From positions 310,001 to 374,000 of the forward strand of contig NZ_JALLGK010000001.1 of NCBI RefSeq assembly GCF_023072595.1: a stretch of 64,000 nucleotides of DNA. Reading direction: 5' to 3'. This document shows positions 23,954 to 32,486 of the stretch, piece by piece. The position numbers and the translations under genes were made by a program. Each line of letters opens with the position of its first letter. The first letter of the stretch is position 1. This DNA is from Streptomyces sp. XM4193. GTDB taxonomy: Bacteria > Actinomycetota > Actinomycetes > Streptomycetales > Streptomycetaceae. Under the pieces are notes generated by a model. The model was not told the DNA's origin. It did not search any database and saw only the letters and a list, made by a program, of their open reading frames with translations.

Positions 23954-25264
23954 GTGAGCACCGAACTCTCCACCTCCCAGGCCCCACCCGGCGACAGCCA
24001 CCGGCTCTCGCCGCGCCAGCGCAAGGCGATCATCGCCGGCACCATCGGCAACACGGTCGAATGGGTCGACTGGGCGCTGTACTCGATCTTCGCGGCCGTC
24101 ATCGCGGACGTCTTCTTCCCGAAGTCCGAGGGCGCGGTCGGCCTGCTGGCCACCCTCGCCGTCTTCGCGGTCGGCTTTGTGATGCGTCCGGTGGGCGCGG
24201 CCGTGCTGGGCGCGTACGCCGACCGGGTCGGCCGCAAGAAGGGCCTCACGCTCACCATCGGCCTGATGGCCGGCTCGGGTTTCGTCATCGCGTTCACCCC
24301 GAGCTACGAGGCGATCGGCATCTTCGCGCCGCTGGTCCTGCTGCTGGCCAGGCTGGTGCAGGGCTTCTCGGCGGGCGGCGAGTTCGGCTCCTCCTCCGCC
24401 TTCCTGGTGGAGTCGGCGGCACGCGGACGTCGTGCCTTCGCGGGCTCCTGGCAGCAGGTCTCGGTGGCCGGCGGTGTCCTGATCGCCTCGCTGCTGGGCA
24501 CCCTGAGCACCTCGCTGCTCAGCGAGGACGCACTGCACTCCTGGGGATGGCGGGCCGCCTTCGTCATCGGCGGTGTGCTCGGGCTGGTCGGCCTGTGGCT
24601 GCGGGTGTCGGTGGAGGACACCGAGTCCTTCCAGCAGACCCAGAGTGCCGGTCGGGCCCGCTCCAACCCGGTGAAGGCAATGTTCGTCGAGCACCCGGCC
24701 GCCGCGCTGCGCGTCGCCGGCATCACCATCGCCGGCACCCTGACGTACTACATCTGGGTCAACTACCTGCCCACGTACGCCAATCTGACCACCGGCATCC
24801 CGCTGGAGACCGCGCTGCTCTCACAGACCTTCTGTCTGGTCATCTTCGTGATCCTGCTGCCGTTCGTCGGGCTGCTCTCCGACCGGGTGGGCCGCAAACC
24901 GACCATGGCGGGCTTCGCCCTCGGCTTCGTGGTGCTGGCCTGGCCCATGCTGCACCTGCTCAACGACAGCTTTCTCTCGCTCTTCCTCGTGCAGCTCACC
25001 GGAATGCTGCTGATCCTCGGCTACTCCGCGAACTGCGCCGTGATCATGGCCGAACAGTTCCCGCCGGAGGTGCGGGCGACCGGTATCGCCCTGCCGTACG
25101 CGCTGGCGGTCGCGCTCTTCGGCGGTACGGCGCCGTACTTCACCACCTGGCTCAGCGACTCCGGCCACGCCGATCTGCTGTGGCTCTACGTCTCGGGCGC
25201 GGCCCTGGCGTCGCTGCTGGTCTACCTGACCATGCCGGAGACGAAGGACAAGGAGTTCTCCTGA
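23954..25264 (+). CDS. MHS-family proton symporter (major facilitator)
   Basis: A 436-residue transporter with 12 predicted membrane helices. KAIIAGTIGNTVEWVDWALYSIFA at residues about 23-46 and the loop GAYADRVGRKKGLTLTIGLMAGSGF are signatures of the metabolite:H+ symporter family (KgtP, ShiA, ProP). GLLSDRVGRKPTMAG is the matching loop in the second half, and LVQGFSAGGEFGSSSAFLVESA is the conserved fourth-helix segment. Members import dicarboxylates, betaines, aromatic acids or amino acids. GTG start with AGGAGCAG six bases upstream. The stop overlaps the SDR start (TGATG), so the two are translationally coupled. Confidence 0.9.
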   Translation: MSTELSTSQAPPGDSHRLSPRQRKAIIAGTIGNTVEWVDWALYSIFAAVIADVFFPKSEGAVGLLATLAVFAVGFVMRPVGAAVLGAYADRVGRKKGLTLTIGLMAGSGFVIAFTPSYEAIGIFAPLVLLLARLVQGFSAGGEFGSSSAFLVESAARGRRAFAGSWQQVSVAGGVLIASLLGTLSTSLLSEDALHSWGWRAAFVIGGVLGLVGLWLRVSVEDTESFQQTQSAGRARSNPVKAMFVEHPAAALRVAGITIAGTLTYYIWVNYLPTYANLTTGIPLETALLSQTFCLVIFVILLPFVGLLSDRVGRKPTMAGFALGFVVLAWPMLHLLNDSFLSLFLVQLTGMLLILGYSANCAVIMAEQFPPEVRATGIALPYALAVALFGGTAPYFTTWLSDSGHADLLWLYVSGAALASLLVYLTMPETKDKEFS

Positions 25265-26205
25265 TGAGCGACCACCCGCAGCGAACTCCCGAAGCGCCCG
25301 AATCCCCCGATGCGGTGGGCGCGGTCCTGATCACCGGCGCCGCGAGCGGCATCGGCCGGGCCGTCGCCGAACGGTACGCGGCGCAGGGCCGGCACCGGCT
25401 GGAACTGGTCGACGCCGACGGAGACCGGCTCGCCGCGGTGGCCCGGGAACTGGGCGCCCGCCACCAGTGCCTCGACCTGACCGACGCGGACGCCCCGGCC
25501 GCGGCGGTCCGCCGGGCCGGGTCCGCCGGACCGGTGGAGATCCTCGTCAACGCGGCGGGCGTCTACCCCTCGCTGGAGATGACCGGCGTCACCGCCGACC
25601 AGTGGGACCGGCTGTTCGCGCTCAACGTCCGCGCCCCCGTACTGGCGACGGCCGAACTCGCCCGGCTCGCCCGAGCGGCCGGAACGCCCGCCTCGGTGGT
25701 GAACATCTCCTCGGGCGCCGCGCTCCGCGCCCGCCCCGGCGGCGGCCCGTACGCCGCGTCCAAGGCGGCGCTGGAGATGGCCACCCGCGCCGCCGCGCTG
25801 GAGCTCGGGCCGTACGGCATCCGCGTCAACGCCGTCAGCCCCGGTTTCGTCCGGGTGGACAGCGCCTGCAACCCGGTGACCGAGGAGTACACCGCGGCCG
25901 TCACGACCAACCCGCTCGGCCGGCCCGGCACTCCGCAGGACATCGCCCGGGCCGTGCACTGGATCGCCGGGCCGGAGGCGTCCTGGGTGACCGGGGAGAT
26001 CCTGCGGGTCGACGGCGGCAGCAGCACCGGGGCGCCCGGCCTGCCCCGCCTCTGGCCGCCGCCCGGCGAACCCGGGCCCGGCGTATCCGCCCGGCCCGCG
26101 TCCGACGGGCCGGCGCCCGACGGACCCGACGGGCCGCCGCCCGACGAACCCGACGGGCCGGACCGACCGCAGTGGGAGCCTCCGGCCGGCCCGACCGCGC
26201 GCTGA
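25264..26205 (+). CDS. Short-chain dehydrogenase/reductase, coupled to the transporter gene
   Basis: A 313-residue protein. Residues 15-265 are a classical SDR: VLITGAASGIGRAVAERYA binds NAD(P), NAAGVYPSLEM is the NNAG position (NAAG here), NISSGAALRARPGGGPYAASK carries Ser and YxxxK, and NAVSPGFVRVDSACNPVTEEY with GRPGTPQDIARAVHWIAGPEASWVTGEILRVDGG is the usual C-terminal part. After GGSS the protein adds about 50 residues of Pro/Gly/Asp repeats (GPAPDGPDGPPPDEPDGPD), absent from standard SDRs and possibly unfolded. The ATG at 25264 shares bases with the transporter's stop. Substrate unknown, but presumably the imported compound or its cleavage product. Confidence 0.88.
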   Translation: MSDHPQRTPEAPESPDAVGAVLITGAASGIGRAVAERYAAQGRHRLELVDADGDRLAAVARELGARHQCLDLTDADAPAAAVRRAGSAGPVEILVNAAGVYPSLEMTGVTADQWDRLFALNVRAPVLATAELARLARAAGTPASVVNISSGAALRARPGGGPYAASKAALEMATRAAALELGPYGIRVNAVSPGFVRVDSACNPVTEEYTAAVTTNPLGRPGTPQDIARAVHWIAGPEASWVTGEILRVDGGSSTGAPGLPRLWPPPGEPGPGVSARPASDGPAPDGPDGPPPDEPDGPDRPQWEPPAGPTAR

Positions 26206-26276
26206 CAGCACGCGGCCGGACCCCCGGACCCCCGGACCCACCGGGACTCGCCCGGGCCCACCGGGCCGACTGCGCC

Positions 26277-26310
26277 GACGGCTGCTCGGGTCCGACGGCT
26301 GCTCGGGTCC
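26277..26310. repeat. 17-base tandem duplication
   Basis: GACGGCTGCTCGGGTCC occurs twice in a row at 26277-26293 and 26294-26310, in the gap before the reductase-peptidase fusion gene. It looks like a recent slippage product. Confidence 0.85.
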
Positions 26311-26415
26311 GACTGCCCGGCCGCCCGGACCGCTTCCCACCGCAACCGACCGACGTACCACCCCCAATCCGCGCGGCGAACGGACAGTTCACCGCGCACG
26401 GAGGCACCGCGAATC

Positions 26416-28764
26416 ATGAGCGTCCCCGAACAGACCGGCTACACCGTGGTGGGAGGCGGGGCCATCGGCGGCACCCTGGCCCACAGCCTCATCGCGGCCG
26501 GACACCCCGTCACCCTCGTCGACACCGACGCCGAGCACGTCGCGCAGGTGCGTGCACACGGTCTGACCGTGCTGCGCGGACAGGAGCGCGAGACCGTCGC
26601 GCCCCGGGAGGCCACCACCCCCGAGCAGTACGCGGGCCCGCCGCTGGGGCGGGTGCTGCTGGCTGTCAAGGCGCAGGCAACCGAGGCCGCGATGGCCTGG
26701 ATCGCGCCGCGTCTGGCGGAGGACGGCTGCGTGGTGTCGGTGCAGAACGGGTTCAACGAGGACCTGATCGCCTCGTACGTCGGCGCCGGACGTACGGTCG
26801 CCGCCTTCGTCAACATCTTCGCGGACCTCGCCGAGCCGGGGGTGATCCGCTACGGCGGTCCCGGCGCCCTGGTTCTCGGCGAGGTCGGCGGAGCGCCCGT
26901 CTCACCGCGGGTCCGCTCGATGGTGGCCGATCTCCAGGCGTGGGGCCCGGCCCTGGCGAGCGACAACGTGGAGGGCTATCTCTGGGCGAAGGCCGGATTC
27001 GGCGCGATGCTCTCGGCCACCGCCCTCGCCGACGCACCGATGGCCGATCTCATCGACCGGCACCGCCCGGCGATGTTCGCGCTGGTGCGGGAGATCTTCG
27101 CGGTGGCCGACGCCTCGGGCGTGCGGCGCGAGTCCTTCGACGCCTTCGACGCCGTCGCGATGGGCCCGCGGTCCGCGCCCGAGGTCCGCGAGGCCGCCTG
27201 CGACGAACTCGTCCGCTGGCTGCGCGGCCAGCCCAAGGACCGCAGCGGCATCTGGCGCGATCTCGCCGTTCGGCGCCGTCCGGTCGAGGTGACCACGCAC
27301 TACGGTTCCGTGCTGGCCGGCGCCGAACGGGCAGGTCTGGAGGCACCCGTGCTGCGGGCGGTGCTGGACGGTCTGCGCGCGCTGGAGCGCGACCCGGCCG
27401 GCATGTCCGAACAGCTGCTGGACGAACTCGACCACCTCGCCACCGACCCCACCGCCACTCCTGCCGCCACATCCACCGCCACTCCTGCCGCCGCATCCGC
27501 AGCCACCCCTGACACCGCATCCGCCTCCGTGTCCGAGGGCGCCGCGGACAAGGTGGCCGGGCTGCCGCGTCACCCCGGCCTCGACGTCGAGCAGGCGCGG
27601 AAGGTGGAGAGCTGGCTCGCCGAGCACCACGACGAGATGGTCGCCGACCTCGCCGCCTACACCTGCGTCGAGAGCGCCAGCGACGACCTGGACGCGCTCC
27701 GGACCTGCCTGGAGCATCTGCGCGGCTGGCTGGACCGCTCACTGGGCGCGCCCGCGCGGGAGGAGCGCCGCGAACGGCCCGGTGCCGCCGACGTGTTGAT
27801 ACGCCGCTACTCCGGCACCGGCACGCTGCGCGACGCCCCGCCGGTGCTGCTCCTCGCCCACTACGACACCGTCTGGCCGACCGGCACGCTGGAGCAGTGG
27901 CCGTTCGGCCGGGACGGCGACCGGATCGTCGGGCCGGGAGTTTTCGACATGAAGGCGGGCCTGGTGCAGGTGGTCTGGGCGCTGCGGGCGCTGCACGCGC
28001 TCGGACTGCCCACCCCGCCGTGCACACTGCTGCTCAACGGCGACGAGGAGACCGGAAGCGCCGCCTCGCAGTCGGTGATCGAGGCGGAGGCACGGGCGGC
28101 GCGCGCGGTGCTGGTCTTCGAGGCGAGCGCCGACGGCGGTGCGCTGAAGACCACCCGCAAGGGCGTCGGTCTCTTCACCCTGACCGTGGAGGGCGTCGAG
28201 GCCCACGCGGGTCTCGACCCGGCCGACGGGGCGAGCGCGGTGCTGGAGGCCGCCCACCGGATCATCGCGCTGGACCGCTTGCAGGACCTCAGCCTCGGCA
28301 CCTCGGTCAACGTCGGTGTGGTCGCGGGCGGCACCCGGAGCAACGTCACCGCCGGGCACTTCCGGGCCGAGCTGGACGTACGGGTGGCCACCGCCGGGGA
28401 GCGCGAACGCATCTCCCGCGCGCTGGCGGAGATCACCCCGCTCGACGCGCGCACCACGGTGCGCCTCACCGGTGGCTGGAACCGGCCGGTCTTCGAGCGG
28501 ACCCCCGGCGTAGCCCGTCTGTACGAACTGGCGCGTTCCTGTGCCCGCCCGCTCGGCGTGGACCTGCGGGAGACGGCGGTGGGCGGCGCCAGCGACGGGA
28601 ACTTCGCCCTCGCCACGGGCACACCGGTGCTGGACGGGCTGGGCGCGATCGGCGGCGGGGCGCACGCGCGCAGCGAGCATGTGTCGGCGGCCGGGATGGT
28701 GGAACGCTCCGCGCTGGCCGCCGGCATCCTCGCCGCCTTCGCGGCGGACCGCCCGACCGCCTGA
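26416..28764 (+). CDS. Fusion of a ketopantoate-reductase-like domain and an M20 metallopeptidase
   Basis: A single 782-residue open frame with two enzyme domains. Residues 1-335 resemble 2-dehydropantoate 2-reductase (ApbA/PanE): YTVVGGGAIGGTLAHSLIAAG, LLAVKAQATEAAMAW, VVSVQNGFNEDLIA and YLWAKAGFGAMLSATALAD. A Thr/Ala/Pro linker (residues about 340-375, ATPAATSTATPAAA) joins it to residues 385-782, an M20 amidohydrolase: LLLAHYDTVWPTG (zinc His and Asp), GPGVFDMKAG (bridging Asp), LLLNGDEETGS (catalytic Glu pair) and IGGGAHARSEHV (last zinc His), with a dimerisation lid in between. M20 proteins of this group cleave amide bonds of amino-acid derivatives (carboxypeptidase G2, aminoacylases). 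No stop or frameshift separates the domains. It starts 210 bases after the SDR. Confidence 0.88.
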   Translation: MSVPEQTGYTVVGGGAIGGTLAHSLIAAGHPVTLVDTDAEHVAQVRAHGLTVLRGQERETVAPREATTPEQYAGPPLGRVLLAVKAQATEAAMAWIAPRLAEDGCVVSVQNGFNEDLIASYVGAGRTVAAFVNIFADLAEPGVIRYGGPGALVLGEVGGAPVSPRVRSMVADLQAWGPALASDNVEGYLWAKAGFGAMLSATALADAPMADLIDRHRPAMFALVREIFAVADASGVRRESFDAFDAVAMGPRSAPEVREAACDELVRWLRGQPKDRSGIWRDLAVRRRPVEVTTHYGSVLAGAERAGLEAPVLRAVLDGLRALERDPAGMSEQLLDELDHLATDPTATPAATSTATPAAASAATPDTASASVSEGAADKVAGLPRHPGLDVEQARKVESWLAEHHDEMVADLAAYTCVESASDDLDALRTCLEHLRGWLDRSLGAPAREERRERPGAADVLIRRYSGTGTLRDAPPVLLLAHYDTVWPTGTLEQWPFGRDGDRIVGPGVFDMKAGLVQVVWALRALHALGLPTPPCTLLLNGDEETGSAASQSVIEAEARAARAVLVFEASADGGALKTTRKGVGLFTLTVEGVEAHAGLDPADGASAVLEAAHRIIALDRLQDLSLGTSVNVGVVAGGTRSNVTAGHFRAELDVRVATAGERERISRALAEITPLDARTTVRLTGGWNRPVFERTPGVARLYELARSCARPLGVDLRETAVGGASDGNFALATGTPVLDGLGAIGGGAHARSEHVSAAGMVERSALAAGILAAFAADRPTA

Positions 28765-28931
28765 ACCCGAACCGGACCGGCCTGAACCCGACCGGACCGG
28801 CCGACCGGACCGGCCTGAACCTCCCCGACGGCGTACGGGCACCGCGCCACCCCCTCCGTACGGGGGCGCGGCGGGGCGGGTCCGGGCGCCGTCCCCGTTC
28901 GCCGGTTGTGACACGGCGCACAGACCGCATC

Positions 28932-30368
28932 ATGGACGACATGGACCTCTTTGACGTGATCGTGCTCGGCGCGGGTCCGGTCGGCGAGAACCTCGTCGAG
29001 CGGACCCGCGCCGCCGGCTTGTCCGCCGCCGTGGTGGAGAGCGAACTGGCCGGTGGCGAGTGCTCCTACTGGGCGTGCATGCCCAGCAAGGCGCTGCTGC
29101 GTCCGGCCGCGGCGCTGGCCGACGCCCGGCAGGCGCCCGGTGCCGCCGGCGCCGTGACCGGCTCGCTCGACGTGCCCGCCGTGCTCGCCTCCCGCGACTC
29201 CTTCGCCGCGCAGTGGGACGACTCCGGGCAGGTCGACTGGATCGACTCCACCGGCGCCGAGTTCGTACGCGGCCACGGGCGCCTCGACGGGCCGCGCCGG
29301 GTCGTGGTCGAGACGCCCGAGGGCGTGCGGCGCACTCTCACCGCCCGGCACGCGGTGGCGGTCTGCACCGGCAGTTCCGCGGCGCTGCCGGACCTGCCCG
29401 GGATCGACGGGGCCGAGCCGTGGACCAACCGCCGCGGCACCTCCGCCGAGCGGGTGCCCGGCCGTCTCGCCGTGGTGGGCGGCGGCCCGGTCGGCGTCGA
29501 ACTCGCCACCGCCTGGCAGTCGTTGGGCTCGGAGGTCACGCTGCTGGTGCGCGACGACGGGCTGCTCTCGCGGATGGAGCCGTTCGTCGGCGAGGAGGTG
29601 CACCGTGCCCTCTCCGACGCCGGCGCCGACGTGCGGCTCGGTGTCTCGGTGACGGAGGTGCGCCGCCCGCAGCCGGACGGCGAGGTGACCCTGACCCTCG
29701 ACGACGGCGGTCGACTCGTCTGCGACGAGGTGCTGTTCGCGACCGGGCGCAGGCCGCGCACCGGCGACATCGGACTGGAGACCGTCGACCTGGAGCCGGG
29801 CGGCTGGCTGGAGACCGACGACACCCTCCGGGTCGGCGAGGTCTCCGGAGGCTGGCTGTACGCGGTGGGCGACGTCAACCACCGTGCGCTCCTGACCCAC
29901 CAGGGCAAGTACCAGGCCCGGATCGCCGCCGCCGCGATCGTCGCCCGCGCCCAGGGCGTACCGCTGCTGGAGAACGACCGCTGGGGCGCCCACGCGGCCA
30001 CCGCCGACCACGACGCGGTGCCGCAGGTGGTCTTCTCCCATCCCGAGGCCGCGTCCGTCGGGCTCACCGCGCAGGAGGCCGAGCAGCGCGGCGTCAACGC
30101 GCGCGCCGTCGACTTCGACCTGGGCAGCGTCGCCGGTGCGGCCGTGCACGCGGACGGCTACCGCGGACGGGCGCGGATGATCGTGGACGAGGACCGGCAG
30201 GTGGTGGTCGGCGTGACCTTCGTCGGGCCGGGCGTGGCGGAGCTGCTGCACGCCGCTTCGATCGCGGTCGCCGCGGAGGTGCCGATCGAGCGCCTGTGGC
30301 ACGCGGTACCGGCGTTCCCGACGATGAGCGAGATCTGGCTCCGACTGCTGGAGACCTACCGCGGCTGA
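28932..30368 (+). CDS. Pyridine-nucleotide-disulfide oxidoreductase (lipoamide-dehydrogenase-like)
   Basis: A 478-residue flavoprotein. VIVLGAGPVGENLVERTRAAG binds FAD; GGECSYWACMPSKALLRP holds the redox-active disulfide CxxxxC (CSYWAC); LAVVGGGPVGVELATAWQSLG is the NAD(P) site; WLYAVGDVNHRALLTHQGKYQA is the second FAD contact; HAVPAFPTMSEIWLRLLE near the C-terminus matches the His-Pro-Thr-x-SE catalytic end (HPTxSE) of dihydrolipoamide dehydrogenases and mercuric reductases. The disulfide motif differs from the CLNxGC of true lipoamide dehydrogenases, so the substrate is another disulfide or small electrophile. It begins with ATG at 28932 (a second ATG is at 28941). The 167-base gap before it holds CCGGACCGG repeats. 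Confidence 0.9.
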   Translation: MDDMDLFDVIVLGAGPVGENLVERTRAAGLSAAVVESELAGGECSYWACMPSKALLRPAAALADARQAPGAAGAVTGSLDVPAVLASRDSFAAQWDDSGQVDWIDSTGAEFVRGHGRLDGPRRVVVETPEGVRRTLTARHAVAVCTGSSAALPDLPGIDGAEPWTNRRGTSAERVPGRLAVVGGGPVGVELATAWQSLGSEVTLLVRDDGLLSRMEPFVGEEVHRALSDAGADVRLGVSVTEVRRPQPDGEVTLTLDDGGRLVCDEVLFATGRRPRTGDIGLETVDLEPGGWLETDDTLRVGEVSGGWLYAVGDVNHRALLTHQGKYQARIAAAAIVARAQGVPLLENDRWGAHAATADHDAVPQVVFSHPEAASVGLTAQEAEQRGVNARAVDFDLGSVAGAAVHADGYRGRARMIVDEDRQVVVGVTFVGPGVAELLHAASIAVAAEVPIERLWHAVPAFPTMSEIWLRLLETYRG

Positions 30369-30432
30369 CCGCCCGCGCCCACCGCCCCGTACGGCGCGTA
30401 CACCGCACCCGTACACCCGCGGGAGACACGAA

Positions 30433-30477
30433 CGCCCCGCTCCGCGACCGGAGTTGTACCGGCCGCAGAGCGGGGCG
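30433..30477. terminator. Terminator between convergent genes
   Basis: A 19-bp stem (17 pairs, two mismatches) of CGCCCCGCTC.. type with loop AGTTGTA, 64 bases after the flavin reductase stop and on the far side of the amidase stop. It can work in both directions. Confidence 0.75.
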
Positions 30478-30481
30478 CCGT

Positions 30482-30545
30482 CATGCGGTGCGTCATGCGG
30501 TGCGTCGTGCGGTGCGTCATGCGGTGCGTCGTACGGTGCTCGTGC
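30482..30545. repeat. 12-base tandem repeat between convergent genes
   Basis: About five units of TCATGCGGTGCG (variants TCGTGCGGTGCG and TCGTACGGTGCT) in a row directly after the terminator. The repeat probably does not code. Confidence 0.7.
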
Positions 30546-30596
30546 GACGCGTCCTGCCGTGCTTCGTGCGGGGGCCGTGTCCCGCCACCGGCGCGG

Positions 30597-32198
30597 CTAC
30601 TTGCCGGACTGGAGCGCGGTCCAGGTCTCGTTGCCGACCGCGCCGTCCACACCCAGGCCGCGGGCGGTCTGGTAGTCGCGCACGGCCTGGTCGGTCGCCG
30701 GCCCGAAGCTGCCGTCGATCCCCACGGTCTTGCCGAGTGCCGCGGTGAGCGCGCGCTGGACCCGGGAGACCGCCGCGCCGGAACTGCCCTGCTTCAGCGT
30801 CGGCTTGTCGCCGGCCGAGAGCAGCGCCGTCCAGGTCTGCTTGCCCACGGTGCCGTCGGCGGACAGGCCCTTGGCGGTCTGGAACGCCTTCACCGCGGCG
30901 GTGGTGGTGGGCCCGAACGCCCCGTCGACCGCGCCGGCGTCGTGGCCGTTGGTGTTCAACAGGTGCTGCACGGCCTTGACCTGGGCGCCGGAGGAACCGT
31001 CCTTCAGCGTCTCGTAGGAGCCGAAGTCCAGCTCGACCGGGTCGTCCGGATCGCCCGGGTCACCGGGGTCGCCGTCGATCAGCTCCATGTAGTAGTCCCA
31101 GTCCCAGTGCGGGCCGGGGTCGGTGTGGTCGTTGCCGGGCACCTCGACGTGGCCGACGATGTGCTGACGGTCCTTGGGGATGTTGTGCTTGGCGGCCAGG
31201 TGCTTGGTGAGCGCGGCCGACGAGCGGTACATGGAGTCGGTGAACCACGCGGCGTCGTCCACGTAGCCCTCGTGCTCGATGCCCACGCTGTGCGAGTTGG
31301 CGTTCCGCGCGTGCCAGGCGGTGTCGGCGTCCCGGACGCTCTGGGTCACCTCGCCGTCCGAGGAGCGGATCGTGTAGTGGGCGCTGACGTTGGACTCGGG
31401 GTTCTGGTACCAGCTGATCGACCCGGCGTACGAGCCCTGCGTGACGTGGACGACGACCGTGTCGATGGACTGGGTGCGGCCCGCGGTGAAGTTGGAGCTG
31501 TGCGCCGGGGCCCACTTGGCGGGCCCGTAGTCGTCGCTGCTGGGCGCGACGTCCAGCGAGTCGACGGAGGCGTAGCGGCCCCGCTCGGGCGCGGTCTCGC
31601 GGGGCGCGACCGAGACGTGCTCGCCCTTGCCGACCTCGGCGGCGAGGCCGTACTCCAGCAGTTCGTAGACGTGGTCGGCGTAGAGCTTGGCGCCGCCGTC
31701 CTCGCTCGCGCCGCTGTACTCGGCGACCACCGGGTACCAGGCGTTCACGTCGTCGCGGTCGGCGTCCGGGACACCGAGCCGGTCGGCGGCGCTGCTCAAC
31801 ACCGCGGCGCTGCCGCGGATGTTGGCGGCCGGGTCGGTGCGCAGCTCGGCCTCGGCCAGGCCGGTGAGCTCGGCGGCCCGGTCGAGAGTGCGGTGGGTGG
31901 GGTTGCTGACCAGGTGCATCGGGCCGTAGCCGCCGGCCTGACTGGCCTTGCCGCCGTGGTCCTTCAGCCGGGTCTCGCCGTAGCCGACGGCCAGCAGCAG
32001 GTCCTCGGGGACCTGGTACTCCTCGGCCGCCTCGCCGAAGGCGTCGGCCACGGAGGCGGTGCCCGCCTTCTCGGGTGCCGGTGCGGCGCCCGCGAGTTGG
32101 CCGGTGACGACGAGGCTTCCGGCGGCGACGACGGCGAGCGCCGCGAGGGCGGTGCGTCTGGCTCTCGGACCGCTGGAACGGTGACGGTGGTTTGTCAT
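30597..32198 (-). CDS. Exported N-acetylmuramoyl-L-alanine amidase with two cell-wall-binding repeats
   Basis: A 533-residue secreted peptidoglycan hydrolase. Signal peptide residues 1-38 (RARRTALAALAVVAAGSLVVTGQLAGA). Residues about 45-205 resemble a lytic-transglycosylase fold (DAFGEAAEEYQVPEDLLLAVGYGETRL, GGYGPMHLV). Residues about 225-390 are an Amidase_2 domain: IDTVVVHVTQGSYAG (first zinc His), ISWYQNPESNVSAHYTI, AWHARNANSHSVGIEHEGY (His and Glu) and HIVGHVEVPGNDHTDPGPHWDW with the final His and the Asp-Pro-Gly motif. An acidic linker (DPGDPGDPDDP) leads to two peptidoglycan-binding repeats at about 405-465 and 470-533 (LKDGSSGAQVKAVQHLL, LKQGSSGAAVSRVQRAL). It likely remodels or recycles wall murein during growth. 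Confidence 0.9.
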   Translation of the reverse strand: MTNHRHRSSGPRARRTALAALAVVAAGSLVVTGQLAGAAPAPEKAGTASVADAFGEAAEEYQVPEDLLLAVGYGETRLKDHGGKASQAGGYGPMHLVSNPTHRTLDRAAELTGLAEAELRTDPAANIRGSAAVLSSAADRLGVPDADRDDVNAWYPVVAEYSGASEDGGAKLYADHVYELLEYGLAAEVGKGEHVSVAPRETAPERGRYASVDSLDVAPSSDDYGPAKWAPAHSSNFTAGRTQSIDTVVVHVTQGSYAGSISWYQNPESNVSAHYTIRSSDGEVTQSVRDADTAWHARNANSHSVGIEHEGYVDDAAWFTDSMYRSSAALTKHLAAKHNIPKDRQHIVGHVEVPGNDHTDPGPHWDWDYYMELIDGDPGDPGDPDDPVELDFGSYETLKDGSSGAQVKAVQHLLNTNGHDAGAVDGAFGPTTTAAVKAFQTAKGLSADGTVGKQTWTALLSAGDKPTLKQGSSGAAVSRVQRALTAALGKTVGIDGSFGPATDQAVRDYQTARGLGVDGAVGNETWTALQSGK

Positions 32199-32486
32199 CA
32201 GCTCTCCATGCCTGCGTGAGGGGGGCCGCCGGTTGTCCGGCGAACGGAGACACACGTGTCGCCCTGTCTACCCACGAGGCATGGGCACGTCAATCATGGT
32301 TTCGTGGTACATCTCGTGCGCCGCGCCGCACGAACAGCCCGTCGGCGCCGTACGAACGGCCCGTCGGCGCCGCACGGATGTCCCGGCGGTGCTGCTCGCG
32401 GGTGGTCCGCGACGCGGCCCGGAGACGCGGACGGTGCGATGCGGACGGTGTGCTGCGGGCGGTGCGCCGCGGCTGTGCCCCGAGGG
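32199..32486. other. Short gap with a two-fold repeat
   Basis: 288 bases between two minus-strand genes. AACGGCCCGTCGGCGCCG and a near copy (AACAGCCCGTCGGCGCCG) sit 21 bases apart at about 32333-32372. The amidase ribosome binding site (GGAGAG) is at its left end. No gene is evident. Confidence 0.4.
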
